Below the pieces are notes generated by a model that was not told the origin of the DNA, did not search any database, and was given only the letters and a program-made list of their open reading frames with translations. A program made the position numbers and the translations under genes. This document shows, piece after piece, positions 24,487-33,533 of a stretch of DNA of 64,000 nucleotides (positions within the stretch are counted from its first letter, which is position 1; each line of letters begins with the position of its first letter). Source of the stretch: Pedobacter frigiditerrae (lineage in GTDB: Bacteria; Bacteroidota; Bacteroidia; Sphingobacteriales; Sphingobacteriaceae); assembly GCF_004331645.1 (NCBI RefSeq), contig NZ_SJSK01000003.1:186301-250300 (forward strand). Reading direction: 5' to 3'.

Positions 24487-27390
24487 TTATTTTAAGATGT
24501 CTAGACGAATACCAGCCTGACCACGACTACCGTAAGACTCTGATGAGGTGAGGCGACGCTTATCGCCCATATACATTTTAACAGGTGAATCACTTAAGTT
24601 GTTAAGCTCAACAAACGCTTTTAATCTTTTAGTGATGGATACTGTTGCTGAAGCATCAATAGTAAAGTTAGCTGCAGACCAAGTATAAAAATCTGAACCT
24701 AATTGCTGGTTGATGGTTTCTACAGAATTACCACGGTAATTACCAGCTAAACGAACCATTACACCATTACGCTCGTAAAATAGAATTGTATTGAATAAGT
24801 GTTTAGATTGATTAGGTAAACCAGTTTTGTCCATCACATTTGCATTACCTAAACGCGGTACTTCTGTTTTAGAATCGATGTACGAATAGTTAACTTCTAC
24901 GCCAAAACCACTCCAAAAACCATTGAGGAAATCAAAACGTCTATTGATGCCCATTTCAAAACCAAATAAGCTTGCTTTATTTAGATTTTTTGCCTGGGTT
25001 ACCATATAATCGCTACCACCGATATTCTGCATGTTAACATCTGTAAAGATGATATCTGAAATATCTTTATAGAATAATCCACCAGATAATATACCAATAT
25101 TATTAAAGTAATGTTCTCCCATTAGATCGAAGTTATTACTGAAAGTTGGCTTCAAATTAGGATTGCCTTTTGAGATAGTCATTGGTGCACTTGTAGTATT
25201 GGTAGAACCACCTGGTGTCATGTCGCCAAAATTTGGACGTACAAATGAACGGGTATAAGCTGCACGAACATTCGCTTTTTCAGAAAGCTTATATTTAAAG
25301 TGTAGCATTGGCAATAATGCATTGTAATTGTTCTCTACTGTTGATGGAGTAATGCTAACCACAGCAGGTGTGCCAGAAGTAGTAGATTTCATTCCGATTA
25401 AAGTTGTACTAGTATATTCGTTACGGATACCACCAACAATTTTTAATCTTTCAGTTGCATCAATTTCTGCCATTGCATAACCAGAACTAACATTTTCAGT
25501 GCCTGTATAAAGTGCAGTTGGGTTAGTTTTAGAAGTAGCATCCATAATACCATTGGTAGATTGGAATGAAGTGCTAAACATATCGAACAATTGCTCCTTT
25601 ACTAGTGGATTTACTATGTATTGGTTATAATTGCCTTTCATGTTACCAAAAAAAGTAGTGCCCTTAGGAAAATTAGTTGTTTGTAAAGACGATAAGCTGC
25701 GCAATGCAGGAGAGTTTGGTACGCCAAGGGCTGCACCTGGTAGGTAAACAAAGTTAGAACCAAATGTACTGATACGTTCTTTATGACGGTACTTACCTCC
25801 AAACTTTAAATGCACTTTAGATGTAGCGTCTATCTTTAAATTAAGTTGTCCTATTTGGTCGTGCTCGCTATTATCTAGTTGCGAAATAACCATTTGAGAA
25901 AGCAATAATTTATCAGCACTCATTACTTCATTTACATCTTTTATACCCGATTGGAAATCATCGGCTGTGCCACCAACGCCATTCGGAGAATCGAAACTCC
26001 AATAGCGCTTACCATCACTAGAAAGATTATTAAAACCGCTAGTAATTTTCTGACGGAAAGTAGCAATTGGTAAACCTTTACCATTAGCGGTAGGAGGGGT
26101 TTCTAAGAAGTATTTAGATTTATGGTTACTGTAACTCCAATCTAATTTTAATTTTGGAGCCAATTGATTTTCTCCACCTACCTCAATACCATTTAATGTA
26201 GTTTGGTAGTGTGAATAACGATAATTATATTGAAAACGAGTATTTGTATAATCAACATATGATTCATATACAGGGCGTATATCGTCAAATTTATTAGCCA
26301 TACCTCTAAAAAACAATTTATGTAATGGAGTAATCTTATATTCTAAACCTAAATTTAAGCCCTTGGTCTCACGTTCGCCCATGTAACGCTTAAACAATAC
26401 GGTGTTAATAGAGTTTTTTTGTTGCAAATTTGCAGACCCGGTATTGTAACTGGTTACAAATTCATCAGAACCCCATTGCCTGCTCCAAATTGCACCGGCA
26501 ACAATAACACCCAGTTTGCCTTTTAAAAAATTATCTCCGTAAACTAAGGAACCATTGTATGTTCCATTTTTACTAAAGGTATTGTAACCACCAGCGGCAC
26601 TAACATTTAATGTACGTTTTGTAGGGGCAGTTCGAGTAATAAAATTGATAGCGCCACCAATAGCATCGCCTTCCATATCTGGTGTAATTGCTTTGGCAAC
26701 CTGTACATATTGGATAATTTCTGAAGGAACAACATCTAAAACAGAAGAGCGATTACCCATTACATTAGAGCTCGGTAAACGGTTACTGTTAAACAGTGTT
26801 GATGTCCAAGAGAAAGGAGTACCTCTTACTGCTGCCTGATCTGCCTCTCCATGATACCTAGCAACAGCTACACCCTGCATGCGTTGTACTGCTTCTGCTG
26901 CATTACGATCTGGGAGTTTTCCAATTGCATCAGCAGCCATTACATCCATGATCGCATTGGCATTTCTTTTAATGCTATACGCCTTAGCTTGTGAAGGTGC
27001 CATTGTTCCTTTAACAACTACCTCACCTAAAGTACTCTTGGTGTCGGGCATCATTTTTACCAGCCCTATGTCGTTAACACCTTTTATTAGCTTTAAAGTC
27101 ATCGATTTTATTTCATAACCCATGTATTTAAATTCGATGGTTACCATACCCGTATCAGGTGCAACAAGTGAAAAAACACCTTGCAAATCAGAAACTACAG
27201 TTGTTTTAAATGTTTTGCCATTAATATTGGCTCCAGGCAGGGTTCCTGCATCACTAACTACAATACCCTTAATGGTTTGGCTTAGGGCAGGTAATGTTGT
27301 GCCTGCCATTAATATGGCAATTACAAAAAGCGTATTAAGCATATATTTGTAAGTTGCTCGAGGTTTTAAAGTAAATTTTGTAAGCATCAT
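24487..27390 (-). CDS. TonB-dependent receptor with N-terminal carboxypeptidase-regulatory-like domain
   Basis: A 967-residue outer-membrane receptor when started at the ATG at 27390. A longer frame opens at 27447, but a -7 promoter box lies at 27408-27415, so the upstream start would precede the transcript. The signal peptide ends near PALSQ. A CarboxypepD_reg-like domain follows (residues about 40-125), then the plug (RNAAEAVQRMQGVAVARYHG, DMEGDAIGGAINFIT) and a long 22-strand barrel ending in RLDILK. No SusD partner is present, so it belongs to the single-protein receptors. With the phosphatase and phytase-like neighbours it may take up phosphorylated compounds. Confidence 0.93.
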   Translation of the reverse strand: MMLTKFTLKPRATYKYMLNTLFVIAILMAGTTLPALSQTIKGIVVSDAGTLPGANINGKTFKTTVVSDLQGVFSLVAPDTGMVTIEFKYMGYEIKSMTLKLIKGVNDIGLVKMMPDTKSTLGEVVVKGTMAPSQAKAYSIKRNANAIMDVMAADAIGKLPDRNAAEAVQRMQGVAVARYHGEADQAAVRGTPFSWTSTLFNSNRLPSSNVMGNRSSVLDVVPSEIIQYVQVAKAITPDMEGDAIGGAINFITRTAPTKRTLNVSAAGGYNTFSKNGTYNGSLVYGDNFLKGKLGVIVAGAIWSRQWGSDEFVTSYNTGSANLQQKNSINTVLFKRYMGERETKGLNLGLEYKITPLHKLFFRGMANKFDDIRPVYESYVDYTNTRFQYNYRYSHYQTTLNGIEVGGENQLAPKLKLDWSYSNHKSKYFLETPPTANGKGLPIATFRQKITSGFNNLSSDGKRYWSFDSPNGVGGTADDFQSGIKDVNEVMSADKLLLSQMVISQLDNSEHDQIGQLNLKIDATSKVHLKFGGKYRHKERISTFGSNFVYLPGAALGVPNSPALRSLSSLQTTNFPKGTTFFGNMKGNYNQYIVNPLVKEQLFDMFSTSFQSTNGIMDATSKTNPTALYTGTENVSSGYAMAEIDATERLKIVGGIRNEYTSTTLIGMKSTTSGTPAVVSITPSTVENNYNALLPMLHFKYKLSEKANVRAAYTRSFVRPNFGDMTPGGSTNTTSAPMTISKGNPNLKPTFSNNFDLMGEHYFNNIGILSGGLFYKDISDIIFTDVNMQNIGGSDYMVTQAKNLNKASLFGFEMGINRRFDFLNGFWSGFGVEVNYSYIDSKTEVPRLGNANVMDKTGLPNQSKHLFNTILFYERNGVMVRLAGNYRGNSVETINQQLGSDFYTWSAANFTIDASATVSITKRLKAFVELNNLSDSPVKMYMGDKRRLTSSESYGSRGQAGIRLDILK

Positions 27391-27407
27391 TGTTTTATAA
27401 TTTTCGA

Positions 27408-27415
27408 CAAAAGTA
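27408..27415 (-). promoter_or_regulatory. -7 promoter box of the TonB receptor
   Basis: On the minus strand this reads TACTTTTG followed by TCGAAA, which matches TAnnTTTG. The same 14 bases occur ahead of the siderophore receptor at 48260-48273. Its position puts the transcript start about 10-15 bases before the ATG at 27390. Confidence 0.6.
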
Positions 27416-27610
27416 GCGGTGAGTATAAAGCTCATCGACCATTTCAAATAACTGTTACTTAGGCTCGTATTAATTATTTTATTGGCACTATGTGGTGTTG
27501 ATTATCAGTGATTTATGCTGTGTTATTAAAATGTTAACAATATTTTCTTCATAAGCAGCTAACATTAACCTAACAATGGTTTGCTATTTTTGAGCATATA
27601 ATTTTGCTTT

Positions 27611-28840
27611 ATGAAATACATTATTGCGATAGGTATATTTCAAGCGCTAGCTGCAGCAGTTTTATTGTGGCGCAGTAGAGTTCGTAACCAAGCAGACGGG
27701 TTATTGATTGCACTGTTAACTTGTATTGGCATCCATCTTTCTATAAAATTTTTTATTTATACCGTTGTAACAGATTTTGAAGTGTTAAATATGATGAACA
27801 CTTTTATCGGGTTCTGTTATTTGCCACTGCTTTATCTTTATACCATTAAAACCATACGCCCTAATTTCATACCGGCATCTCAATGGTATGTATTTGTTCC
27901 GTTTGCTATAGGTACAATAGCTTTTTTTTCTGTATTGAGTGTATTGATAACAAGTCTTGAAGCAGGACACAACATTCTGTATTGGTATAATACAATTAGC
28001 CTTTGGACTTTGATTCCATTGGATGTTATTCTTGCTTGCTGGATTATCTATTATGCTAATAAGAACTTGGATAAACAGTCTAACGAGAAGAAGTTGATTA
28101 CTCAAATTGCATATCTATTTCTTATTACAAGTATATTAAGCATTACATTTATCCTGCTAAAACCATTTGGCTTTACTTATAACTATATTGCTCGAAGTAT
28201 AATTTACACGTTCTTGATTGTGATATGTATTAGGATTATCACTTATAGATATTCAGCTGCTATATATGTACAAAAAGAAAACCTAGAGTTAAATCCAATG
28301 GTTGCGGATATCCCCAATTATCATCCTATTAGACAGATTGATAACTTTAACCAACAATCCACTAATGCCATGTCATTAGCAGAGACGGGTAAAGAACCAG
28401 AAAGCAAAGTGATACCTATGCTCTCTTCTCTAATATTTCCAGAGAAAAGAAGGGAATTACTAAGTATGGATGAAATGATGAGTATTTTGCTGAAATTAGA
28501 AACTGCAATGACCACCCAGGGGTATTATAAAGATAGTGAACTGACATTGGATAAATTGGCGACACTAACTAAACACAATAAATATCACATCAGCGAAACC
28601 CTAAACCATTTTTTGCATAAGCCTTTTTACACATTTGTGAATGAATATCGTATACAACATGTAAAAGATAGGATAGAATGTTTATCGAAAAAAGATATCG
28701 AAATAAATATGCTCACTTTAGCTTACGATGCAGGGTTTAACTCTAAGTCGTCTTTCAATAGATATTTTAAAGAAATTGTAGGACTAACTCCTACAGCATA
28801 TTTCAAAACAATTGCCCAAGAAATTGAAATGGCTTTATGA
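27611..28840 (+). CDS. AraC-family regulator with N-terminal membrane domain
   Basis: A 409-residue protein. Residues 1 to about 220 hold six or seven hydrophobic helices (from MKYIIAIGIFQALAAAVLL to YIARSIIYTFLIVICIRI), then a cytoplasmic linker, and an AraC DNA-binding domain at about 310-405 (LTLDKLATLTKHNKYHISE, then LTLAYDAGFNSKSSFNRYFKE). This membrane-tethered AraC layout is common in Bacteroidota. It is divergent from the TonB receptor with 220 bases between, so that receptor/phosphatase operon is its most likely target. A TATTTTTG -7 box lies at 27585-27592, just ahead of its ATG. Its 3' end stops 17 bases short of the molybdopterin operon. Confidence 0.87.
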   Translation: MKYIIAIGIFQALAAAVLLWRSRVRNQADGLLIALLTCIGIHLSIKFFIYTVVTDFEVLNMMNTFIGFCYLPLLYLYTIKTIRPNFIPASQWYVFVPFAIGTIAFFSVLSVLITSLEAGHNILYWYNTISLWTLIPLDVILACWIIYYANKNLDKQSNEKKLITQIAYLFLITSILSITFILLKPFGFTYNYIARSIIYTFLIVICIRIITYRYSAAIYVQKENLELNPMVADIPNYHPIRQIDNFNQQSTNAMSLAETGKEPESKVIPMLSSLIFPEKRRELLSMDEMMSILLKLETAMTTQGYYKDSELTLDKLATLTKHNKYHISETLNHFLHKPFYTFVNEYRIQHVKDRIECLSKKDIEINMLTLAYDAGFNSKSSFNRYFKEIVGLTPTAYFKTIAQEIEMAL

Positions 28841-28857
28841 TGCAAGGCTAGTTGGTA

Positions 28858-29766
28858 CTAGTGTTTCTGACCCTTATTGACATTGAACACATGCAAAACC
28901 TGCGGAAATAAGGCTGCCATGTATTCTTCAGCAGCTTTTTTAGCGCCAGGGAAAGTAAGTACAAGCGTTTCGCCAACAAAACCAGCCACACCTCGTGATA
29001 ACATGGCATAAGGCATGCGCTCTTGTCCGTAGCTTCTGGCTGTTTCCATGATGCCCTCTATTTTTCTATCAATTAAAGGCTCAATTGCCTCTGGAGTAAT
29101 GTCTTTTGGAGAAAGACCAGTTCCACCTGTGAAGATGACCAAATCTCGACCAGCACCAGACAGAGCTTTTACCTTTTCTTGGATAGTATTAAAATCATCT
29201 GCAATTACCATGTAATCTAATATTTCAATACCCATAGCTTCCAATTTAGCTACGATGACTTTACCCGAGGCATCTTCTGCCAGGCCGGCTGCGATAGAAT
29301 CAGAACAGACCACTACTGCTGCTTTAAGGTCAGGGAATTGTTTGTTTTTAAAGTCAGATTTCCCACCAGATTTTTTCAATAACTTTATGCTACTAATCTC
29401 AACTCCCTTATCTATCGGTTTAAGCATGTCATACATGGTAAGGGCAGTAATTGAAGCGCCATGCATGGCTTCTACTTCTACACCTGTTTTGTAAATGGTA
29501 TGTACCTCAACTGTGATGATTACGTTTAATCCCTCAATTGCATAAGTGATAGCCGTATATTCGATAGGGAGTGGGTGGCAATCTGGAATAAGGTCGCTTG
29601 TTTTTTTTACACCCAACAATCCTGCTGCACGTGCAAATTCGAATAGATCTCCCTTAGGTACTTTTCTTTGCTCAATGGCTTCAATGGTTTCTATTTTAGA
29701 TACGCTTACCGTTGCTGTAGCAATTGCAATTCTTAACGAGCTTGATTTTTCTGTAATGTTAACCAT
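28858..29766 (-). CDS. moaC: Molybdenum cofactor biosynthesis fusion protein MoaC-MogA
   Basis: A 302-residue fusion. Residues 1 to about 145 are MoaC (MVNITEKSSS start, DLIPDCHPLPI, VEAMHGASITALTMYDM, then LKPIDK), which makes cyclic pyranopterin monophosphate together with MoaA. Residues about 147-302 are MogA/MoaB (VVVCSDS, FTGGTGLSPKDITPEA, LSRGVAGFVGETLVLTFPG), which adenylylates molybdopterin. The ATG at 29766 is chosen over an upstream TTG at 29805: it gives the standard MoaC N-terminus and sits 1 base after the moaE stop. It is the last gene of the nine-gene operon. Confidence 0.94.
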   Translation of the reverse strand: MVNITEKSSSLRIAIATATVSVSKIETIEAIEQRKVPKGDLFEFARAAGLLGVKKTSDLIPDCHPLPIEYTAITYAIEGLNVIITVEVHTIYKTGVEVEAMHGASITALTMYDMLKPIDKGVEISSIKLLKKSGGKSDFKNKQFPDLKAAVVVCSDSIAAGLAEDASGKVIVAKLEAMGIEILDYMVIADDFNTIQEKVKALSGAGRDLVIFTGGTGLSPKDITPEAIEPLIDRKIEGIMETARSYGQERMPYAMLSRGVAGFVGETLVLTFPGAKKAAEEYMAALFPQVLHVFNVNKGQKH

Positions 29767-29767
29767 G

Positions 29768-30211
29768 TTATTTGTTTTCCTTCCACTGGTGTGTTTCGTC
29801 TTCAAACAGTTCTTTTCCCCAGATGGGTAATTCTGCCTTTAATCTTTCTACTATTTCGGTACAGGCATCTATAGCGGGTTTACGATGTGCTGATGAAGTA
29901 AATACAAATAAACAGATTTCTCCCGCCTTAATGGTGCCTAAACTATGATGCACATGCATACAGTTCAATGGATATTTCTCAAAAATAGCTTCCCTTATCT
30001 CATGCATTTTGGCTAGGGCAATTTCTTCAAAAGTGGTATATTCAATGGCAGCAACAAACTTGCCATTTAGCTCATCTTTTCTTACTTGCCCCATGAAAAT
30101 ACTGTGACCACCTATATCTGTCTTAGCACTATGTTTAGCTATGCTATCGGCGATAAAGGCTGGCGTGATGGGTCCGCTAACAAATATGTTTTTTATCTTT
30201 TTCTCGTTCAT
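29768..30211 (-). CDS. moaE: Molybdopterin synthase catalytic subunit MoaE
   Basis: A 147-residue protein, normal length. Family features are GHSIFMGQVR, EYTTFEEIALAKMHEI, MHVHHSLGTIKAGE and the C-terminal RLKAELPIWGKE. MoaE with thiocarboxylated MoaD puts two sulfurs onto the pterin. The lysine of RLK is kept. The second catalytic lysine of the E. coli enzyme (in its PFWKRE segment) aligns with Gly-Lys here, by eye, so the lysine may have moved by one position. It overlaps nothing: 1 base to moeB upstream and 1 base to moaC downstream. Confidence 0.93.
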   Translation of the reverse strand: MNEKKIKNIFVSGPITPAFIADSIAKHSAKTDIGGHSIFMGQVRKDELNGKFVAAIEYTTFEEIALAKMHEIREAIFEKYPLNCMHVHHSLGTIKAGEICLFVFTSSAHRKPAIDACTEIVERLKAELPIWGKELFEDETHQWKENK

Positions 30212-30212
30212 T

Positions 30213-31316
30213 TTAATTGATAAAATAATTGCGCCATTTCACAATTCCGCCTTTAAGGCTGTAGATGTTTTTGGTGTTGCCATACTTTTCGGACAAAGCT
30301 TCTGCAGCGGCAACACTCCTAATTCCGTGTTGGCAAATTAACACAATGTTTTGCGCTTCAACATCGGTTGATAAAAAATCATTAAAACTAGACATGGGCA
30401 CCTGACGGTAAATAGCTTGATCTAGCGCTGGAACTTCATGTATTTCCCTAACATCAATTAACAGGGTTGATGTTTTCTGTTGTAAATCTTTCAAAGTTGT
30501 TGCGTCTATTTCTATCACCATTGGTTCAGTTAAACTAATGTGGTTGTATTTAAAGGCCATTAAATCTGCTTCGTTTTGGGGTAGTTGATAATCGTTCCCT
30601 GCAATAATAGCTAACTCATATTGCTCATTGCTGAGTATGTTATAATGTAATAGTTTATTAATTAAGGGTCTGCCTATACCTGTAATCAGTTTAATGGTTT
30701 CACTAGCAGCCATGGTGCCCATTATCCCTGGCAATACTCCAATTACGCCATTGTCGGCACAATTGGCAATTTCTCCTGGTTTGGGTGCAATAGGGAAAAG
30801 GTCTCGGTAATTGGTGGTTTCTCCCTTTTCATCTGTTGCATTAAATATAGCTAACTGACCTTCGTAATCAGCTACAGCAGCAAAAATCAATGGCTTTTTT
30901 AATAAGGCACAAGCATCATTAATCAAGTACCTGCTTTCAAAATTATCTGAACCGTCAAGCACAAAATCATAATCCTTTAAAATTTCAAGCACATTATTTG
31001 TTTCAATTCGCAGCACATGTACAACAAATTCAATCTCAGGATTCATTGCATGCAATCGTAGCGCTGCTACTTTTGCCTTTAGTCTTCCTATATCATTGGT
31101 GGTATACAAAATCTGACGATGTAGATTAGATAAAGCAACGGTATCATCATCGGCAATGCCAATTAAGCCAACCCCAGCCGCGGCTAAATATTGTAGGGCA
31201 GGGCAGCCCAAACCTCCCGCACCAATTACCAAAACTTTTGCTGCTGTTAATTTTGATTGCGCACTAGCACCAAAACCTTCCAATATAAGCTGTCTGTGAT
31301 ATCTTTCGGATGCCAT
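30213..31316 (-). CDS. moeB: Molybdopterin-synthase adenylyltransferase MoeB with C-terminal rhodanese domain
   Basis: A 367-residue two-domain protein. Residues 1 to about 240 are an E1-like ThiF/MoeB fold (VIGAGGLGCPALQYLAAAGVG, DGSDNFESRYLINDAC, GVIGVLPGIMGTMAASE) that adenylylates the MoaD C-terminus. Residues about 265-367 are a rhodanese domain with active Cys328 in ICQHGIRS, which can carry the sulfur. The architecture equals eukaryotic MOCS3/Uba4 and differs from E. coli MoeB, which lacks rhodanese. The usual zinc-binding CxxC pairs of MoeB are absent: the four cysteines are all isolated. It lies 3 bases after moaD. Confidence 0.93.
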   Translation of the reverse strand: MASERYHRQLILEGFGASAQSKLTAAKVLVIGAGGLGCPALQYLAAAGVGLIGIADDDTVALSNLHRQILYTTNDIGRLKAKVAALRLHAMNPEIEFVVHVLRIETNNVLEILKDYDFVLDGSDNFESRYLINDACALLKKPLIFAAVADYEGQLAIFNATDEKGETTNYRDLFPIAPKPGEIANCADNGVIGVLPGIMGTMAASETIKLITGIGRPLINKLLHYNILSNEQYELAIIAGNDYQLPQNEADLMAFKYNHISLTEPMVIEIDATTLKDLQQKTSTLLIDVREIHEVPALDQAIYRQVPMSSFNDFLSTDVEAQNIVLICQHGIRSVAAAEALSEKYGNTKNIYSLKGGIVKWRNYFIN

Positions 31317-31319
31317 AAA

Positions 31320-31553
31320 TTAACCTCCAGAAAATGGTGGCATGAACGCAACAATATCGCCGCTTTTTAACTCAGCGGTTTCTTGAATGATGGTTTTGTT
31401 TACTGCCAATTTGTATTTGATGTCTGCTAATGCAGGGAATTCTTTTTCAAGGAGATCTTTCAACTGCGCAGTAGTTTCAATGCCATCTACTGTTAATCGT
31501 CTATTTGCCATGAATTCTGCAATCTTCCCAAAACTAATAATCTCGATTTCCAT
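31320..31553 (-). CDS. moaD: Molybdopterin synthase sulfur-carrier subunit MoaD
   Basis: A 77-residue ubiquitin-like protein ending in MPPFSGG. The C-terminal Gly-Gly is adenylylated by MoeB and then thiocarboxylated to give sulfur to MoaE. Length and the ALADIKYKLAVNKTI core match the family. It stands 50 bases downstream of the TauE permease gene and 3 bases before moeB. Confidence 0.93.
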   Translation of the reverse strand: MEIEIISFGKIAEFMANRRLTVDGIETTAQLKDLLEKEFPALADIKYKLAVNKTIIQETAELKSGDIVAFMPPFSGG

Positions 31554-31603
31554 TTGACTAATTTACGCGTAAGATGGTAATTTTGCTCAATCCTTTTACA
31601 TTT

Positions 31604-32344
31604 TTAAGCATGCGTAAATAATAATTTATAGGCTGCTAGGGCAAGTACGCAAGCCAATACATTTTTTAATATAGCTTGAGGGAACTTTAAAGCCCCAAAA
31701 TAGGCACCACATATACCTCCAGTAAAGGCAACGGCAACATAAGCTAACATGTGGTTGTTAAATTCAAACCCCTTGATCAGCTGACCGCCCAAGCCAGCAA
31801 CAGAGTTTACAAAGATAAAAGCAGCGCTAATGGCAGCTGTTTGTTTTTGATCTGTCCATTTTAACAGTAATAAAACAGGAGAGAGGATGATACCTCCACC
31901 AATGCCAATCATTCCTGATAAGAGCCCTATGATACCACCAATAAGCAAAGAAAGTGGAATATTTGCAGCCTTAAAATCCTTTGGGTCGGTGTTCTTGAAA
32001 AAGAAAAACCTAATTACTGGGATGAGTAATAAAACACCCAATATTTTTTTATAAATGGAACTTTCAATAGCCATCATGCCCCCTATAAAAGAGAGTGGGA
32101 TGGATGCTAATGCAAAAGGCCAAAATAACTTCCATTTAAAATGCCCACCCCTATAAAATTGTATAAATGAAGTTGATGACACAAAAAGGTTAAGTAATAG
32201 GGCAGTGGGTTTCATGATGGCAGGGGAAACCGCAAAAATGGCCATTAAGGCCAAATAACCGCTAGCGCCACCGTGACCAACAGATGCATATAAAAATGCA
32301 ACAACGAAGAGGAGGATGTAAAAGAGGATAAAAGATTCTTGCAT
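31604..32344 (-). CDS. TauE/SafE-family membrane permease
   Basis: A 246-residue integral membrane protein of the sulfite-exporter TauE/SafE (DUF81) type with about seven or eight hydrophobic helices. The two repeat motifs are visible: VGHGGASGYLALMA near the N-terminus and GMIGIGGGIILSPVLLL in the second half. Family members move sulfur-containing organic or inorganic anions. It sits inside the cofactor operon, 3 bases after moeA and 50 bases before moaD. A role in sulfur or oxyanion supply is an inference from that position. Confidence 0.86.
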   Translation of the reverse strand: MQESFILFYILLFVVAFLYASVGHGGASGYLALMAIFAVSPAIMKPTALLLNLFVSSTSFIQFYRGGHFKWKLFWPFALASIPLSFIGGMMAIESSIYKKILGVLLLIPVIRFFFFKNTDPKDFKAANIPLSLLIGGIIGLLSGMIGIGGGIILSPVLLLLKWTDQKQTAAISAAFIFVNSVAGLGGQLIKGFEFNNHMLAYVAVAFTGGICGAYFGALKFPQAILKNVLACVLALAAYKLLFTHA

Positions 32345-32347
32345 TTG

Positions 32348-33526
32348 TTAGTTAGGTAATAAGAGTATCGTTAACGATTGGTTCTCCTTAAAGCTTTCTT
32401 CTTCTTCAGGTAAACAGATTAAACAGTTGGCTTGGGCAAAAGAACTTAAACGATAAGAGTCTTGTGCATTTAACGGAGTTGCTTGTCCGTCTTTATAAAA
32501 ACCTTTTAGAAAATGTGTTAATCCTTTTGGTTTTTGATAAGCAACCATAAGCGCTGCTTTTAGTTCGATTACGGTATTTTCTTTCTGGGATAATTGTTTC
32601 AAGCTAGGCAATACATAATTGTAGTAACAACTCAGTACAGAAGATGGATTGCCTGGAAGTCCGAAGACTAATTGTTGTTCTTTTTTACCAAAATAAAGAG
32701 GTTTGCCAGGTTTTTGTTTCACCTTATGAAACAGTTGTGCTATGCCACATTGTTGCGAAGCCTCAATTACAAAATCATAATCGCCTACACTTACCCCGCC
32801 AGTCAGTAAAACTACATCGGCACTTGCCAATGCTTGTTTTAGTACATTGGTTAAGATATCAAGCTCATCATCTGCTTCAAATACAGTAATCTCCGTAATG
32901 CCTTCATTTTTTAATGCTGCCGTAAGCGAGTAGGAATTAGATTCGTACACTTGGCCAAAATTAAGTGCCAGTCCAGGTTTTTGTAATTCTTTGCCAGTTA
33001 CAATAATGGCAACCTTAGGCATAGGGAACACGGAAACAGTGGTAACGCCAATGCCGGCTAAAAAGCCAATAGCCGCAGGTGTTAAAAGGTTGCCCTTGCT
33101 CATCGCTAAATCTCCAGCACTAATTTCAGAGCCTTTTTCCCTGGCATTTAATCCCTTTTTAAGTTTAATATCTTGAAGTATGATTTTACCATTTGCTGCA
33201 CTGACTTTCTCTTGCATGATTACCGTATCTGCTCCTTCAGGTAATGGCGCACCGGTAAAAATTCTGTGCGTTTCTCCAGCTTTTAACGTCGACTTTATTG
33301 GTGCTCCAGCAGCCATTTCTCCAGTAATGGTCAATTCTTTTAAGTCTTCCTCAAATTTTAAAGCATAACCATCCATAGACGATTGCCTAAATGCAGGAAT
33401 GTCACAGTTGGCATAAATATCTGCTGCCAATATATGACCAGCAGCATGAGCAAGGCTTAAGTTGATGGCTGCTAATGGCGTGATGTTGTTACGGATTATT
33501 GTTTTTGCTTCAGCTACGGTAATCAT
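32348..33526 (-). CDS. moeA: Molybdopterin molybdenumtransferase MoeA
   Basis: A 392-residue MoeA. Visible features are RQSSMDGYAL near residue 55, RIFTGAPLPEGADTVIMQE, the MPT-binding LLTGGVSVGDYDF and VKQKPGKPLYFG, and FGLPGNPSSVL. It inserts molybdenum into adenylylated molybdopterin. The ATG at 33526 is preferred over a TTG at 33544: it lies 7 bases after the moaA stop and is preceded by a GGAGGA purine run at 33537-33542. Length is normal. Confidence 0.94.
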   Translation of the reverse strand: MITVAEAKTIIRNNITPLAAINLSLAHAAGHILAADIYANCDIPAFRQSSMDGYALKFEEDLKELTITGEMAAGAPIKSTLKAGETHRIFTGAPLPEGADTVIMQEKVSAANGKIILQDIKLKKGLNAREKGSEISAGDLAMSKGNLLTPAAIGFLAGIGVTTVSVFPMPKVAIIVTGKELQKPGLALNFGQVYESNSYSLTAALKNEGITEITVFEADDELDILTNVLKQALASADVVLLTGGVSVGDYDFVIEASQQCGIAQLFHKVKQKPGKPLYFGKKEQQLVFGLPGNPSSVLSCYYNYVLPSLKQLSQKENTVIELKAALMVAYQKPKGLTHFLKGFYKDGQATPLNAQDSYRLSSFAQANCLICLPEEEESFKENQSLTILLLPN

Positions 33527-33533
33527 ATTTGGC

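Noticed and set aside
27391..27447. Upstream start of the TonB receptor
   Set aside because: It would lie before the predicted promoter box at 27408-27415 and gives a poor signal peptide.
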